Of a stretch of DNA of 64,000 nt, positions 22,738 through 31,910 are shown piece by piece. Position numbers and translations under genes: made by a program. The stretch's first letter is position 1, and each line of letters opens with the position of its first letter. The notes beneath the pieces were generated by a model that saw only the letters and a program-made list of their open reading frames with translations, searched no databases and was not told the origin of the DNA. Source of the stretch: Eutreptiella sp. 'Long Island Sound 2002'. Its lineage: Eukaryota > Euglenozoa > Euglenophyceae > Eutreptiales > Eutreptiaceae. The stretch spans positions 19,303,670-19,367,669 of the forward strand of contig OZ038399.1 in NCBI GenBank assembly GCA_964036045.1, written 5' to 3'.

Positions 22738-22739
22738 CA
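22735..22739 (-). promoter_or_regulatory. TGATG stop-start overlap coupling ORF3 and ORF4
   Basis: On the minus strand the ORF3 stop TGA (22739-22737) shares its final A with the ORF4 ATG (22737-22735). Such overlaps are used for termination-reinitiation in some bicistronic LINE RNAs. Use here is inferred. Confidence 0.6.
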
Positions 22740-23969
22740 GTGCCGTGCCGTGGGCAGTGCCGTGCGGTGCTCTGCGGGGGGGAGGGGGGGAGTGGGTGGG
22801 GGGCCGGCTGTGGCGTCAGCCCCGCACGGGCGGGGGCCGGCGGCCATCCATCGGCATTGGGAGGGGAGGCGGGGGAGCCACGCGGCCCACGCGTCGCGCC
22901 ATAGCCCCCAGTCTGGGGCGGGGCCCAGGGCCCTGGGCCCCCGGGGGTCATCGGGTGGTGTCGGGGGAAGCCGCACTAGGTGGACCCCCGTAACGGCGGT
23001 GACCTCCTGTGTTCGCAGGAAGGTGTGTACTCCGTCCCGCGCCGCGGGCGCCGGGAGGGGGGGGCGGGGTACGGGTGCTGCCCCATAGAGGTGGGTGGGG
23101 GTGATCCCCAGGACCCGCTCCGGGTCCCCGCGGGTCGCGACGACGAGGAGGAGCAGGGGGGTGCCAGGGCACTCTTGCCAGAGGACCTGCCCCCTGTGGT
23201 GGGCACCCCTGGTCCTGGAGAGGGGGGGGGACAGGCCTGGGTTGGCCCAGCCGCGGGGCGCGTGCGTCTCCGGCGGGAGGGCGGGGCACCAAGCGGGCTC
23301 CCTGGGGAATGCCTCGCATACGATGGCGTACGGGGGGGTAGGCCTGGTGCCGTCGTACACCGGGTTGGTCGGTCGGGGGCGGGCGGGCGCTTCGTCCGCG
23401 TCTTCCACGAACACCGTGATCTCGCCCACCTCCAGGTCCTCGTCCGGTGGGTGTAGAAGGTGGAGCGCCGCATCCAGCTCGGACACTCTCCCCGGGTACG
23501 TGGCCCGCGCCTGGTTCAGGTACGGGGCCGCGCCCCCGGGGCTGCGCGTCCTGAGGGCGTGCAGCAGGGCTGGGGCGCTGCTGCGGAGAGACATGGCGGA
23601 CCCCGCTCCCGTCAGCTGCAGGGTGTCCCCCATGGACAGGGGCCGGCCCGACCGGTTGGACTCGTGCCACTCCATCCAGTGCCCGTAGAGGGCCGCCTCC
23701 GGGCTGATGAGCCCCGGCTGGACGGTGTTCACGATCCGGTGCATCGCCGGGAGCAGCGTAGGGGCCCCCGCTCCGTTCAGGGCGCGGACGGCCGGGAGGG
23801 CGGTCTCGTTGAGGAAAGCCCTCGCACTGCCCGCAAGGTCACGCCGCGCGGCAGCGTGCGCCTCGTGTGCCTCCGCCACCGCGTCCGCGACCAGGCCCCG
23901 GACGGCCGCCTCCTGCGCTTTGCGGCGGGCCCTGGCGTGTCCTGGCCCATCCCCCCGTCGGCGTGGCAT
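22737..23969 (-). CDS. ORF3 of the non-LTR element, unknown protein
   Basis: A 410-aa ATG-initiated frame beginning 39 nt after the ORF2 stop on the same strand. Amino-acid content is balanced in the first 230 residues: NGAGAPTLLPAMHRIVNTVQ, LYGHWMEWHESNRSG, YLNQARATYPGRVSELDAAL, EVGEITVFVEDADE. This supports real coding. The N-terminus is basic and Ala-rich and probably helical (RARRKAQEAAVRGLVADAVA). The last part is Pro-rich. I recognise no domain or catalytic motif. Its position after the RT ORF is unusual for a LINE. It could be an element-specific accessory or nucleoprotein factor, and nothing in the sequence decides this. Confidence 0.7.
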   Translation of the reverse strand: MPRRRGDGPGHARARRKAQEAAVRGLVADAVAEAHEAHAAARRDLAGSARAFLNETALPAVRALNGAGAPTLLPAMHRIVNTVQPGLISPEAALYGHWMEWHESNRSGRPLSMGDTLQLTGAGSAMSLRSSAPALLHALRTRSPGGAAPYLNQARATYPGRVSELDAALHLLHPPDEDLEVGEITVFVEDADEAPARPRPTNPVYDGTRPTPPYAIVCEAFPREPAWCPALPPETHAPRGWANPGLSPPLSRTRGAHHRGQVLWQECPGTPLLLLVVATRGDPERVLGITPTHLYGAAPVPRPPLPAPAARDGVHTFLRTQEVTAVTGVHLVRLPPTPPDDPRGPRALGPAPDWGLWRDAWAAWLPRLPSQCRWMAAGPRPCGADATAGPPPTPPLPPAEHRTALPTARH

Positions 23970-24008
23970 GGTACTGCGGGCTCTGCAGAGGGCGGCGGCG
24001 GGTGGGGG

Positions 24009-27000
24009 TCAGGGCGCGAACACGTGCGACTGGTGCGCAATGGATGTGGGGTCCCGCAGGTGCACGTGGATCCACAGAAGGGCAGCGCCCGCGGGGCCCG
24101 CGCGCTCGTGTGAGGGGGCGTGTGCCTCCTCGATGCGCCGGTGCAGGGCCTCCTCCTCTGTGCGCCTGCGCGGGCCTGCGGGAGGTTCGGGCCAGGGGCA
24201 CGCGGCCACCTGGGCGCACCGCGCGCACCTGTTGGCGCCTGTCGACGCTGCGGAGGACACCGTGTCGCATTCCCCGCAGAGCCGGCAGGTGTGTGGGAGG
24301 TGGGAGGGCGGCGACCAGGGGTCGAGATGGCGGAGCCAGAGGTCGTCCCACCTCTGTCGGAGGGGGTCCCGGATCTCCAGCAGGCGGGCGCGGACGCGGC
24401 GCCGGTAGTCCCTGCCGAGCGTCTTCCGCTGGACCTCCCTCCACGTGTCGTCGGGGAGAATCCCGTGGTCGTGGAAGGCGGCGATGAGGTCGTCCCACGC
24501 CGGGCGGGGGTGCCCCTGGGGGGGGGTTGCCATGTACACGTGGCGCCCGGTGAGGTGGGGCGTCAGCGCACCCCATTGGCACCCGTTCTCGGCGTCTCGG
24601 TGGAGGAGGGCCAGCAGGGTGCCATCCGCGACTGCCTCCCGTCCCACTCGCAGCCCTTCGCAGGCGTCCAGCTCCTGGCGCAGCGCGGCTGCAATGTCGG
24701 TGGGGAGCATGAGGAGCAAGGGCCCCTGGGTGTCGCTCAGCCGGGACAGGGTGTCGTCGTATACCGGCCCCCCAGCTTTGAAGTGCGCCACGGCGAGCCG
24801 GGCGGCCCCGTCCTCTGGGGGGTGCCACCGGACGGTGGCCGCGGCGTGTCCCCATTTGCGTATCTCCGTAGCCCGGAGTACGTTGGCGGCGTGAAGGACG
24901 ATGCGGGGGGGGACGGGTGTCCTGACGAGTGAGGACACGTCCCCAGTCCATCCTGTAAGCGGCCCCGGGGCCGCTTGCAGCCATCCCCCCGTCGCCGCGT
25001 CCCACGGGTGGTCAGGTCCCGCCCCGCGGATCACGGTGGGTCTCGGCCGGGTGTCCGGCCCCCATCCCTCGAGTGGGATGGCGGTGTACCGTTGCGCAGG
25101 GGTCCCCGGGGCGCGCGTGGCGGCGCACCACCGGCTCCACTCGCGCGCCCATTCCTCACCCACGACGCGCGCCTCCCACGCGGTCATGGAGCCGCGCCCG
25201 ATGATCCACAGTGGGAAGAGGGCGCCTTGTAGGTGCTTCGAGAACCCCCCTGGCAGGTCCTGGTACGGGTGGGGGCCCTCTTGGGGCGGGCACTCCAGAG
25301 TGCCATTCACGACACGGAGGGAGGCTACGAAGTCCTTGTTAGGGCGCGGGGGAGGGGGAGGGTGGTCGCCCTCCGCCGCAGTGAGCCATCGGTGTGCCCG
25401 GGCCGCCGCGCTTAGGGGCTCGCGGAGGAGTTGCTCCAGCCGGTGGTTGCGAAGCTCCCATGCGAAGTCCCCCAGCCGGAGCATGTGGTGTAGGAAATCG
25501 TCCACAGAGGTCCCTCCCGGCGGGTCGTAGCGGGTTATGGCGCGGAGCTGCGCCTCCGCGTCCTCGGGCACCAGTCCGGAGCAGAAGACTTCCGTCCATG
25601 CGGCGCCTGCGGAGCGCCACGAGGCCACCCACAGGGCTTTGTCCCCGGGCGGGAGGTGGCGGGCCGCCTCGTGTACCGCCTGGCGGTAGTGGGGCCAGAG
25701 GAGCCGTGAGTGGGCGCACCCCACGTGTATGTGTACCGGGGTCTCCTCCGGACCGCCGCATAGGAGGCACGGTCGTGGGACGACGGCGACGCCGGAGAGC
25801 CGCTCCTTACGGACGCGGAGCCTGCGCTGCACCGGCGTGTGGCCGTCCCGGGCTCGCGGCGCCCGGCGGTTGGTGGCCGCCGCGGTGAGGTCCCGGGCGT
25901 GGACATAGGCTGTGGCGTGGGCCGCGCCCAAAGGTGTGTGTCCCCGGTGCGTCAGCGCATGGTCCGTCTGCGCCCGCTGCGTGACCTCGCTGAGCGCCCG
26001 CATCGTGGGGGGTCGTAGGTCGAGGTGGCCGTCATGACCGGCGACAATGAGTTGGGCGTGGCCTGGGTCCGGGGGCGTGTTCTGCAGGACGGTGTCCTGG
26101 GACGCCGCCCAGTCCGCCTTGTGCAGTAGGGCGTCACTGTGGTGCGAGGTGGCTCGGACGTACCAGAAAGGGCGCCCGGCGTGTTGTCCTCGCGCGCACA
26201 GGCCGTCCCGGAGCCACCGCAGGGGCATCTGGTTGACCACCTTCGCTGCACCCGCGGGGACCCCCGTGGTCCGCTCGCGATCTGCGTGCCGCAGGAGGTG
26301 GAGGATGACTTCGGCGTCCACCGTGTGGACCCACGGTCGGTGGGCACCGTAGTGTAGGGGGAGGGAGGCGGCCACCCCCTCCCCGTCGGGCACCGTGCCC
26401 GAGATGGCCACCGCCCACTTGCGGGTGAGGTCGGCGGCGAGAGCGACGCTGGTGGCGTGTTTGCAGGGTCCGCCCCCGGACGCGTCGGAAGAGGTGTGGC
26501 CCCAGGCCTCCGGGATCCAGTAGTACCCGGTGGGGCTGAGCCACCCCGCATTGAGGTCGGCGGAGTGCCACCGGACGTCGGGGTGGCTGGGGGTCAGTTG
26601 GTCCACGTCCAGCGCCCTGGTGTCGTTGGGGCTGATCGCCGGGTGGTCGTGCAGCCGGATCTCCGCTCCGGCGACCGTGCTTGCCCAGGACCGAAGTGCC
26701 GTCACATGTTCCCAGAGCCACGCCGGGCCTCCGCGCTGGTGCACCACCAGGTGTCCCGTGTCCTCCGGCTGGTCCTCCAGCGCGTGCACCGCCATGTGTG
26801 GGTCGTGCGGCACCCCCGTAGCTACCAGCAGGGCGGTGCCACGGGGAAGCCCACGGCGTTTGGGCTGGCCTGTCCCCACCTGCACTATTACCCACTCGGC
26901 CCGGAGCTGTGCTTGCCGCGCCGCTTGGGTGCATTGGTCGTCCGTGGTCACCAACCACACCGGCGTCGGCGCGTGGGGCCGGGGGCACAGGGGCTCGGGC

Positions 27001-29189
27001 CACGCCACATCCGCGTTAGGCTCTTGGTGCTCGCCTTCCGCGAGTACGTCACGGAGGATGTACAGGAGAGCTGCCGGCGGGTGGTACGCCGCCCCCCGCG
27101 TGGGGGGGGACAGGCCGCCACGGCGGCGGTAGCCCCCGACGTGGAGGTGCAGGCCGTCCGGGGTCACCCGTGGGCCGGTGTGGGCGTCCTGCTTAGCCCT
27201 CGTGCGGTGGACGAGTCTCAGGCGGGGGTCCCGCGTGCCGGTGGTGTGGAAGAGGTGGACCAAGGCGTCGCGCCATCCGGGGTGGTTGGTGGGCTCCTGC
27301 TCACGGCGGCAATAGTGGAGGTGTTCATCGGCGCATTGGTTGAGGCATTCCCGCACCGCCGTCGGCCATGGGTCGTCGTTGTCGGGGAAGGGGTGGCGTG
27401 GCCCGTGGTGCCCATGCCACGGCGTTGTGTGCGGCACCGTCAGGCGGCACGTGTCGCGGTGTCGCAGCTTGGCGGTGCGCAGCGTGACGATGTTGCCTGG
27501 CGGGGACTGTAGTTGGACATGGGCCGCCCTGGGGCACGCGATGGGGTTGTACAGCCCCACTCCCAGGGCGGCCAGGGCCCGGGGTACGCGGTGGACCCAG
27601 TCACCCCCCGCGAGAGTTGCGAACTCCGGGACGGGGTAGTGTACCTCGGGACATATTCCGTGCGCGCCGGCTATTTCCCAGAACATCTTGGTGACCTCGG
27701 CGCGCACGGAGGTTGAGCGGTGGTGGACGAGTGTACCCACGAGGGCCACCGCTGCCTGCTGGCACCGCGTTGGCACCCGTGTGAGCCCCAGGGTCCGGTC
27801 ATCCTGCAGGCTGTCCCGCGAGGCGTCGAAGGCGTACCGCGCCCTGTCCTTCGCGACCTGGACCGTGATGTGGTCCAGGTGGCGTGCAGTGTCGGAGTCG
27901 TCGGCGATGAAAGGGGCGACGTACTGCGTCACCCCCCCGAGGATCGCCAAGATGACGTCCTGCACCACTTTCGGTGGCGCGAGGGTGTTGAGGCACCAGT
28001 GGTGCACCGCCGCCAGGCGTAGCCGGTGCTTGCGCTGCAGGGAGAACTCCCCGTCCGGCTGCAGCTGGAGTCCCAGATAGGGGACGGAGTCCGCCGCTGG
28101 CACCAAGTGCCACGGGTTTTCCAGGTGGGGACAGAGGCGCAGCTGCAGGCCCGGGACCCCCTCCGTGGTGGCCATGGCGCACTTGCGGGGGTTGAGCTCC
28201 ATGCCCATCATCCCCAGGTACGCGGCCACCGCCTCCACGCCCTCGACGAATTGCTGTAGCGTGTGGGCCACTACCAGCAGGTCGTCGATGTAGGCCTGGA
28301 TGAGGCCGTGCTCGGCCCCTCCCGGCGGGCGCAGGCGGTGCCCCTGCGCCCTGAGCAGGGGCTCCAGGAGGAGCGCGTACAGCAGGGGGCTCTCGGGGTT
28401 GCCCTGCCGGACGCCACGCAGCATGTAGACGGGCTGTGTTAGCCCGTGTGCGGTGACGATGCGCAGCCTGGCGCACGTGTGGAGGAAGAGCAAGAGATCG
28501 ATGACGTCCGGCGGCACGGAGAGGTGGCGCAGGATGAGGTGGAGGGCACCGTGCGGGGCGGTGTCGAAGGCCTTGCGGGCGTCGAAGGAGAAGACGTAGT
28601 TGGGCCTGCCCCTCTGGAGCTGCCGCTGCGCCATGAACAGTGGGGGGCCTGTGTTGGAGCCAGGGAGGGCCCCTTGCTGCCAGTCGCTGACCACCCCGTG
28701 CCGTGTGAGCACTTCCGTGATGCGCCGGGTGAGGGGGCCCGTGGGCAGCTTCATGTCCAGCTGGCCCAGGGCTATGGGCCTGTAGTTGTCCAGTCTGGCA
28801 GAGCCCGGTACCTTGGGGCTGAGCCAGATGTGCGCGTCCCTCCAGTGCATCGGCGGCGGGGCGCCGCGGAGGATGGCCCGGTAGGAGTGGACCAGGAGCC
28901 ACTGGACGGGTGCCGGGAGGGCCTTGATGAAACGGGCCTCCACGTGGTTGGGACCTGGGGCCTTGCCATCGGCCTTGTCCAAGGCGGACTGCAGGTCCTG
29001 CATGGAGTACTGCTGGACCTGTGTCCAGGCCCCTTCAGGGACCCGGGGGACATGGCGGCCGAGGACTGCCTGGAAGCCTGGGAGGTCCACCGGGCGTTTG
29101 TCATACAGTTCTCGCCAGAAGGCGCGAACTGCGAACATTACGTCGTGGGCCTCCGTGAGGAGCGTTTGGGTGTTGGGGACCCGCACGTT
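24009..29189 (-). CDS. ORF2 (main part): reverse transcriptase, RNase H and zinc knuckles
   Basis: A 1,725-aa open frame that continues directly from the endonuclease frame after one TGA (29190-29192). The annotated GTG at 29184-29186 is just the next possible codon, so this is one protein. RT motifs are GKAPGPNHVEARFIKAL (about 74-90), DNYRPIALGQLDMKL (133-147), motif A FSFDARKAFDTAPH (199-212), motif B RGVRQGNPESPLLYALL (257-273) and the catalytic YIDD (299-302). RNase H follows: SSDASGGG (about 899-906), VDAEVILHLL (about 956) and HKADWAA near 1022. A CCHC knuckle (C-x2-C-x8-H-x4-C, about 1140-1157) and a C-terminal Cys cluster near CRLCGEC and CARC follow. The protein would carry out target-primed reverse transcription. 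It is far longer than typical LINE ORF2 proteins; about 480 residues between the knuckle and the Cys cluster are unrecognised. Confidence 0.93.
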   Translation of the reverse strand, partial: NVRVPNTQTLLTEAHDVMFAVRAFWRELYDKRPVDLPGFQAVLGRHVPRVPEGAWTQVQQYSMQDLQSALDKADGKAPGPNHVEARFIKALPAPVQWLLVHSYRAILRGAPPPMHWRDAHIWLSPKVPGSARLDNYRPIALGQLDMKLPTGPLTRRITEVLTRHGVVSDWQQGALPGSNTGPPLFMAQRQLQRGRPNYVFSFDARKAFDTAPHGALHLILRHLSVPPDVIDLLLFLHTCARLRIVTAHGLTQPVYMLRGVRQGNPESPLLYALLLEPLLRAQGHRLRPPGGAEHGLIQAYIDDLLVVAHTLQQFVEGVEAVAAYLGMMGMELNPRKCAMATTEGVPGLQLRLCPHLENPWHLVPAADSVPYLGLQLQPDGEFSLQRKHRLRLAAVHHWCLNTLAPPKVVQDVILAILGGVTQYVAPFIADDSDTARHLDHITVQVAKDRARYAFDASRDSLQDDRTLGLTRVPTRCQQAAVALVGTLVHHRSTSVRAEVTKMFWEIAGAHGICPEVHYPVPEFATLAGGDWVHRVPRALAALGVGLYNPIACPRAAHVQLQSPPGNIVTLRTAKLRHRDTCRLTVPHTTPWHGHHGPRHPFPDNDDPWPTAVRECLNQCADEHLHYCRREQEPTNHPGWRDALVHLFHTTGTRDPRLRLVHRTRAKQDAHTGPRVTPDGLHLHVGGYRRRGGLSPPTRGAAYHPPAALLYILRDVLAEGEHQEPNADVAWPEPLCPRPHAPTPVWLVTTDDQCTQAARQAQLRAEWVIVQVGTGQPKRRGLPRGTALLVATGVPHDPHMAVHALEDQPEDTGHLVVHQRGGPAWLWEHVTALRSWASTVAGAEIRLHDHPAISPNDTRALDVDQLTPSHPDVRWHSADLNAGWLSPTGYYWIPEAWGHTSSDASGGGPCKHATSVALAADLTRKWAVAISGTVPDGEGVAASLPLHYGAHRPWVHTVDAEVILHLLRHADRERTTGVPAGAAKVVNQMPLRWLRDGLCARGQHAGRPFWYVRATSHHSDALLHKADWAASQDTVLQNTPPDPGHAQLIVAGHDGHLDLRPPTMRALSEVTQRAQTDHALTHRGHTPLGAAHATAYVHARDLTAAATNRRAPRARDGHTPVQRRLRVRKERLSGVAVVPRPCLLCGGPEETPVHIHVGCAHSRLLWPHYRQAVHEAARHLPPGDKALWVASWRSAGAAWTEVFCSGLVPEDAEAQLRAITRYDPPGGTSVDDFLHHMLRLGDFAWELRNHRLEQLLREPLSAAARAHRWLTAAEGDHPPPPPRPNKDFVASLRVVNGTLECPPQEGPHPYQDLPGGFSKHLQGALFPLWIIGRGSMTAWEARVVGEEWAREWSRWCAATRAPGTPAQRYTAIPLEGWGPDTRPRPTVIRGAGPDHPWDAATGGWLQAAPGPLTGWTGDVSSLVRTPVPPRIVLHAANVLRATEIRKWGHAAATVRWHPPEDGAARLAVAHFKAGGPVYDDTLSRLSDTQGPLLLMLPTDIAAALRQELDACEGLRVGREAVADGTLLALLHRDAENGCQWGALTPHLTGRHVYMATPPQGHPRPAWDDLIAAFHDHGILPDDTWREVQRKTLGRDYRRRVRARLLEIRDPLRQRWDDLWLRHLDPWSPPSHLPHTCRLCGECDTVSSAASTGANRCARCAQVAACPWPEPPAGPRRRTEEEALHRRIEEAHAPSHERAGPAGAALLWIHVHLRDPTSIAHQSHVFAP

Positions 29190-30659
29190 TCAGAGGCCTG
29201 ACGGGCCCGGGGCCTCTACCTCTATGGCTCCCCGTACGGCTTTCCACCGCTGGGCGATGTCGGGGGCGTGGCGGCGCCAGAAATCCTTGATGGCGCGCTT
29301 GCGGTCTGCCGCCAGGAGTGCGCGGAGCTGGCGAATGTCCTCCTCGAGGGCGGTTGCTTGCCTCTCTAGCTCCTCCTGTAGCTGGCCTTGTGTGGTCGGG
29401 CGGAACCCGGGCGACACACCCCGCAGCTCCTCCGTGAGCCGAAGCGCCGCCTCGGACCGGATGCCATGCCGTGCCGCGTCCGCCTGGTACGCTGCCGGCG
29501 CGCGCGCTGCCAGGGTGTCATAGCAGAGGACCGCCGCCTGGAGCCGCATTCCGCTCTCCGGGAGGTCCCCCTCCGCCAGGTCCGTCCCCGCCGGGGACGG
29601 CTGCCGGCGTCCCACCACACGCGCCAGGGCGTCGTGCGTCGCGTGGAGGTGTTCGAACACCTTATCCACCGCGGCCGCGGGCATGGACCCGTAGTCGTGC
29701 TGCTCTGCGGGACCCAGCCAGGGCGCCAGGGAGGGTTCATCCTGCGCGGCGGTGACCGCCGCCCACAGGCAGTGTTGGACGGGCGCGGCCTCGGCGTCGT
29801 ACGGGAGGAGGCGGCCCTCCGTGTGGCTGTAGGGGGTGGGCATCGCCGCGCGCCCCGCTGCGCTGAGGAGGCCCGGCAGGGCCAGGCGGACCGGGAGGTG
29901 GTCCGAGCCGACCACCTGCGGGTGTGCCATGCCGCGAGCCCAGACGCTTTCCCGCAGGGACCACGGCAGGAGGGGCTCGTTGACCAGGAAGGTGTCCACT
30001 CGGTGCCGGGACGGGTGGAGCGTGGGGGTCATGTCCTCCTCGCCGCCTGCCGTGGCCCTCCGGAAACCGCAGGCCTCCCAGCCCGCTCGGAAGTGCTCCG
30101 TGGCCGGGTTGGTGGTGGCATCCATGTAGATGTTGGTGTCGCCGGCGATGACCACCGGGTGTGTCCCACCGAGGCTGCGTGCCGTGGCATACATTTGTAT
30201 GTCGGCCCAGAACGCCGCCCGTCCCGCCCACGGGGAGCAGCCTGCTTGCGGCCCGTGGACGTTGATGAGGGTGAGGCCTCCCCCGTCCGTGCGGATCTCC
30301 AGGGCCGCGGCCTTCCCGGGGACGATTTCCGTGAAACTGAGCACCTCGTGCTCCGCCACGTATTTGCTGCTGACCGCGGTGAGGAGGCCCCCCCCTCTCG
30401 AGGTGGAGGTGGCTCCCGTCTCCGCCAGCCGGCTGCTGAAGAAGGCGGTGTACCCCTTGTCCCGGAGCGCCGCGGCCACGTGCATCTCTTGCGCCCGGGT
30501 GGCGATCCCTGTTTCCTGGAGCATGATGGCAAAGCCCCCCTCCTGGGGTAGCATGCCGGTGATGAGGTGCTCCTTGTCGGTACAGGCCGCCGGAGCGTGT
30601 TCCGGAGGGACCGGTCTCGTGGTACGAGGCCGTTGCGCAGGTTCCACGAGAGGAGCCAC
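29190..30659 (-). CDS. ORF2 (N-terminal part): APE-type endonuclease, ends at in-frame TGA
   Basis: A 489-codon frame with the exonuclease-endonuclease-phosphatase motifs of LINE APE nucleases: MLQETG (about 46-51), NVHGP (133-137), AGDTN (172-176), RVDTFLV (220-226) and GSDHLPV (251-257). These correspond to the Glu, Asn/Asp and Asp-His active-site elements that nick target DNA. The first codon is GTG (30657-30659), not ATG. The expected N-terminal motif, LSWNLRN, lies at about 30660-30635 in the next frame, continuous with the frame following the ORF1 stop. This implies a frame change near 30,600-30,630. After the nuclease a charged helical linker (QEELERQATALEEDIRQ) leads into the RT. The frame closes with one TGA and reopens in the same frame as RT. 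Confidence 0.9.
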   Translation of the reverse strand: MAPLVEPAQRPRTTRPVPPEHAPAACTDKEHLITGMLPQEGGFAIMLQETGIATRAQEMHVAAALRDKGYTAFFSSRLAETGATSTSRGGGLLTAVSSKYVAEHEVLSFTEIVPGKAAALEIRTDGGGLTLINVHGPQAGCSPWAGRAAFWADIQMYATARSLGGTHPVVIAGDTNIYMDATTNPATEHFRAGWEACGFRRATAGGEEDMTPTLHPSRHRVDTFLVNEPLLPWSLRESVWARGMAHPQVVGSDHLPVRLALPGLLSAAGRAAMPTPYSHTEGRLLPYDAEAAPVQHCLWAAVTAAQDEPSLAPWLGPAEQHDYGSMPAAAVDKVFEHLHATHDALARVVGRRQPSPAGTDLAEGDLPESGMRLQAAVLCYDTLAARAPAAYQADAARHGIRSEAALRLTEELRGVSPGFRPTTQGQLQEELERQATALEEDIRQLRALLAADRKRAIKDFWRRHAPDIAQRWKAVRGAIEVEAPGPSGL

Positions 30660-30688
30660 AGGGCGTCGCCCGTCGTGTCCTCCTGGAG

Positions 30689-31910
30689 TCAGCTATCCCG
30701 TATCGGCATCGCCGCTGGGTTCGCCGGCGCAGCCAGAGCATCCGGGTGCGCCGCATCCGCTGAGCCCGTTCCCAGCGGGGCCGCCCACAGGGGGGCCCGG
30801 GGGGCCGGGGGAGCCAGGGGGGCCAGGGGGGCCAGCCCCGCGGGGATGGACCCTGGTTGGCCCGCACCGCCGGGCACCGGGGCTGCCCCGGGTGCGTCCT
30901 CATCGCCGTCTGCGTGGTCGGCCGCCTGGGGCGGGGGGCGCCGGGCGTACGGGGCGTGCCATGGGGACCTCCGTGCCCTCCCTTGCAGGATGTTGGAGGC
31001 CGCCTCCTTGTCGTCCACCGGGGCCGCAGCGTGCACCGCGTGCCACGCCAGGTGCTCCAGCATTGCCCCTGCTTGTGTAGTACTTGTCCGCACACAGGGG
31101 GCATTTCGTCGGCTCCGTGGCCCCTCGCGCCGGGGGGAGCGGCACCGACTTCCGGATGGCGCCCTCCGCTGCTGGTTCGAAGGGCAGATTGGCCAGTGGG
31201 ACCGTGTGTGGCGCCAGCGTGCGGCCCGGGGCCGCCGCATCGAGGGCTCGTGTCGCGGGCGCGGGCCCGAGACCCCGGATGGCATCGCGCTGCACGTCCG
31301 CTTGCAGCCACGTTTGCCAGTGTGTGGAGCCGATTTGGCGGTCGGGTTTGCCCCTCCACCGCAGGTCGTGGAAGGCTTGTAGCCAGTGGTACACTGTGGT
31401 CGGGACCGCCAGCTGGAGCTCTAGGTCGGCGGGGTGCGCCGCTGCTGGCCACACCCCCGGCCTCGCCGCCCGGGCGTTGTCCTTCAGTCTGACCTGGAGC
31501 AGGAGGGCGTGGTGTTCGCCCTCCCGTAGCGCCTTGACGATCATGCGGGTACAGTCTGCCACGCGGATCACGGCTTCGGGCCCTGGCAGGCGCTCGGGGT
31601 CGCAGACGACGATGTGCGCGTCCGCCGGGCTGAACATGCAGACCACCCACTGCGGGTTCTGCTGTCCCCGTTGGGCCACCGCCAGGGTAGCCGCCGGGCG
31701 GGCGTGCGTGATTAGTCCCGCGTGGAGGTCCGGGACGTCCGTGGCCCTGATGGCGTCTCCCTGCCACGCGGCCCGTAGATGTTCCTCCTGGTCGGGGCTC
31801 CACACCAGTGCGGGGGGTTGACCCACCCCGGTTCCTGCCTCTTGTTGGGGGCGCTGACGGTGTGTAGCAGGACAGCCAGCGGCCAGGGGTCCGCCGACAT
31901 ATAGTAGGCC
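30689..31910 (-). pseudogene. ORF1 (C-terminal part) with C2H2-type finger, frame-broken
   Basis: This part continues ORF1 through successive frames. One short stretch (QAYYMSADPWPLAVLLHTVS, about 31905-31840) is followed by a longer frame (about 31830-31080). The longer frame contains LVWSPDQEEHLRAAWQ, QWVVCMFSPADAHIVVCDPE, TTVYHWLQAFHDLRWRG and KCPLCADKYY. Near 31078 the coding sense passes to a third frame (AGAMLEHLAWHAVHA). With KCPLC this completes a C-x2-C...H-x4-H finger. That frame ends MPIRDS and TGA at 30689-30691. Amino-acid content is protein-like in one frame at a time, which is why I join them. The QWVV...HIVVCDPE stretch loosely recalls the His/Asp part of Ulp1-like peptidases, but the catalytic His would be Gln. 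Confidence 0.6.

Noticed and set aside
18059-23969. A second, head-to-tail LINE copy supplying ORF3/ORF4 as its ORF1
   Set aside because: No second 3' end, tail or target duplication lies between 24009 and 23969. The outer duplication brackets the whole interval.
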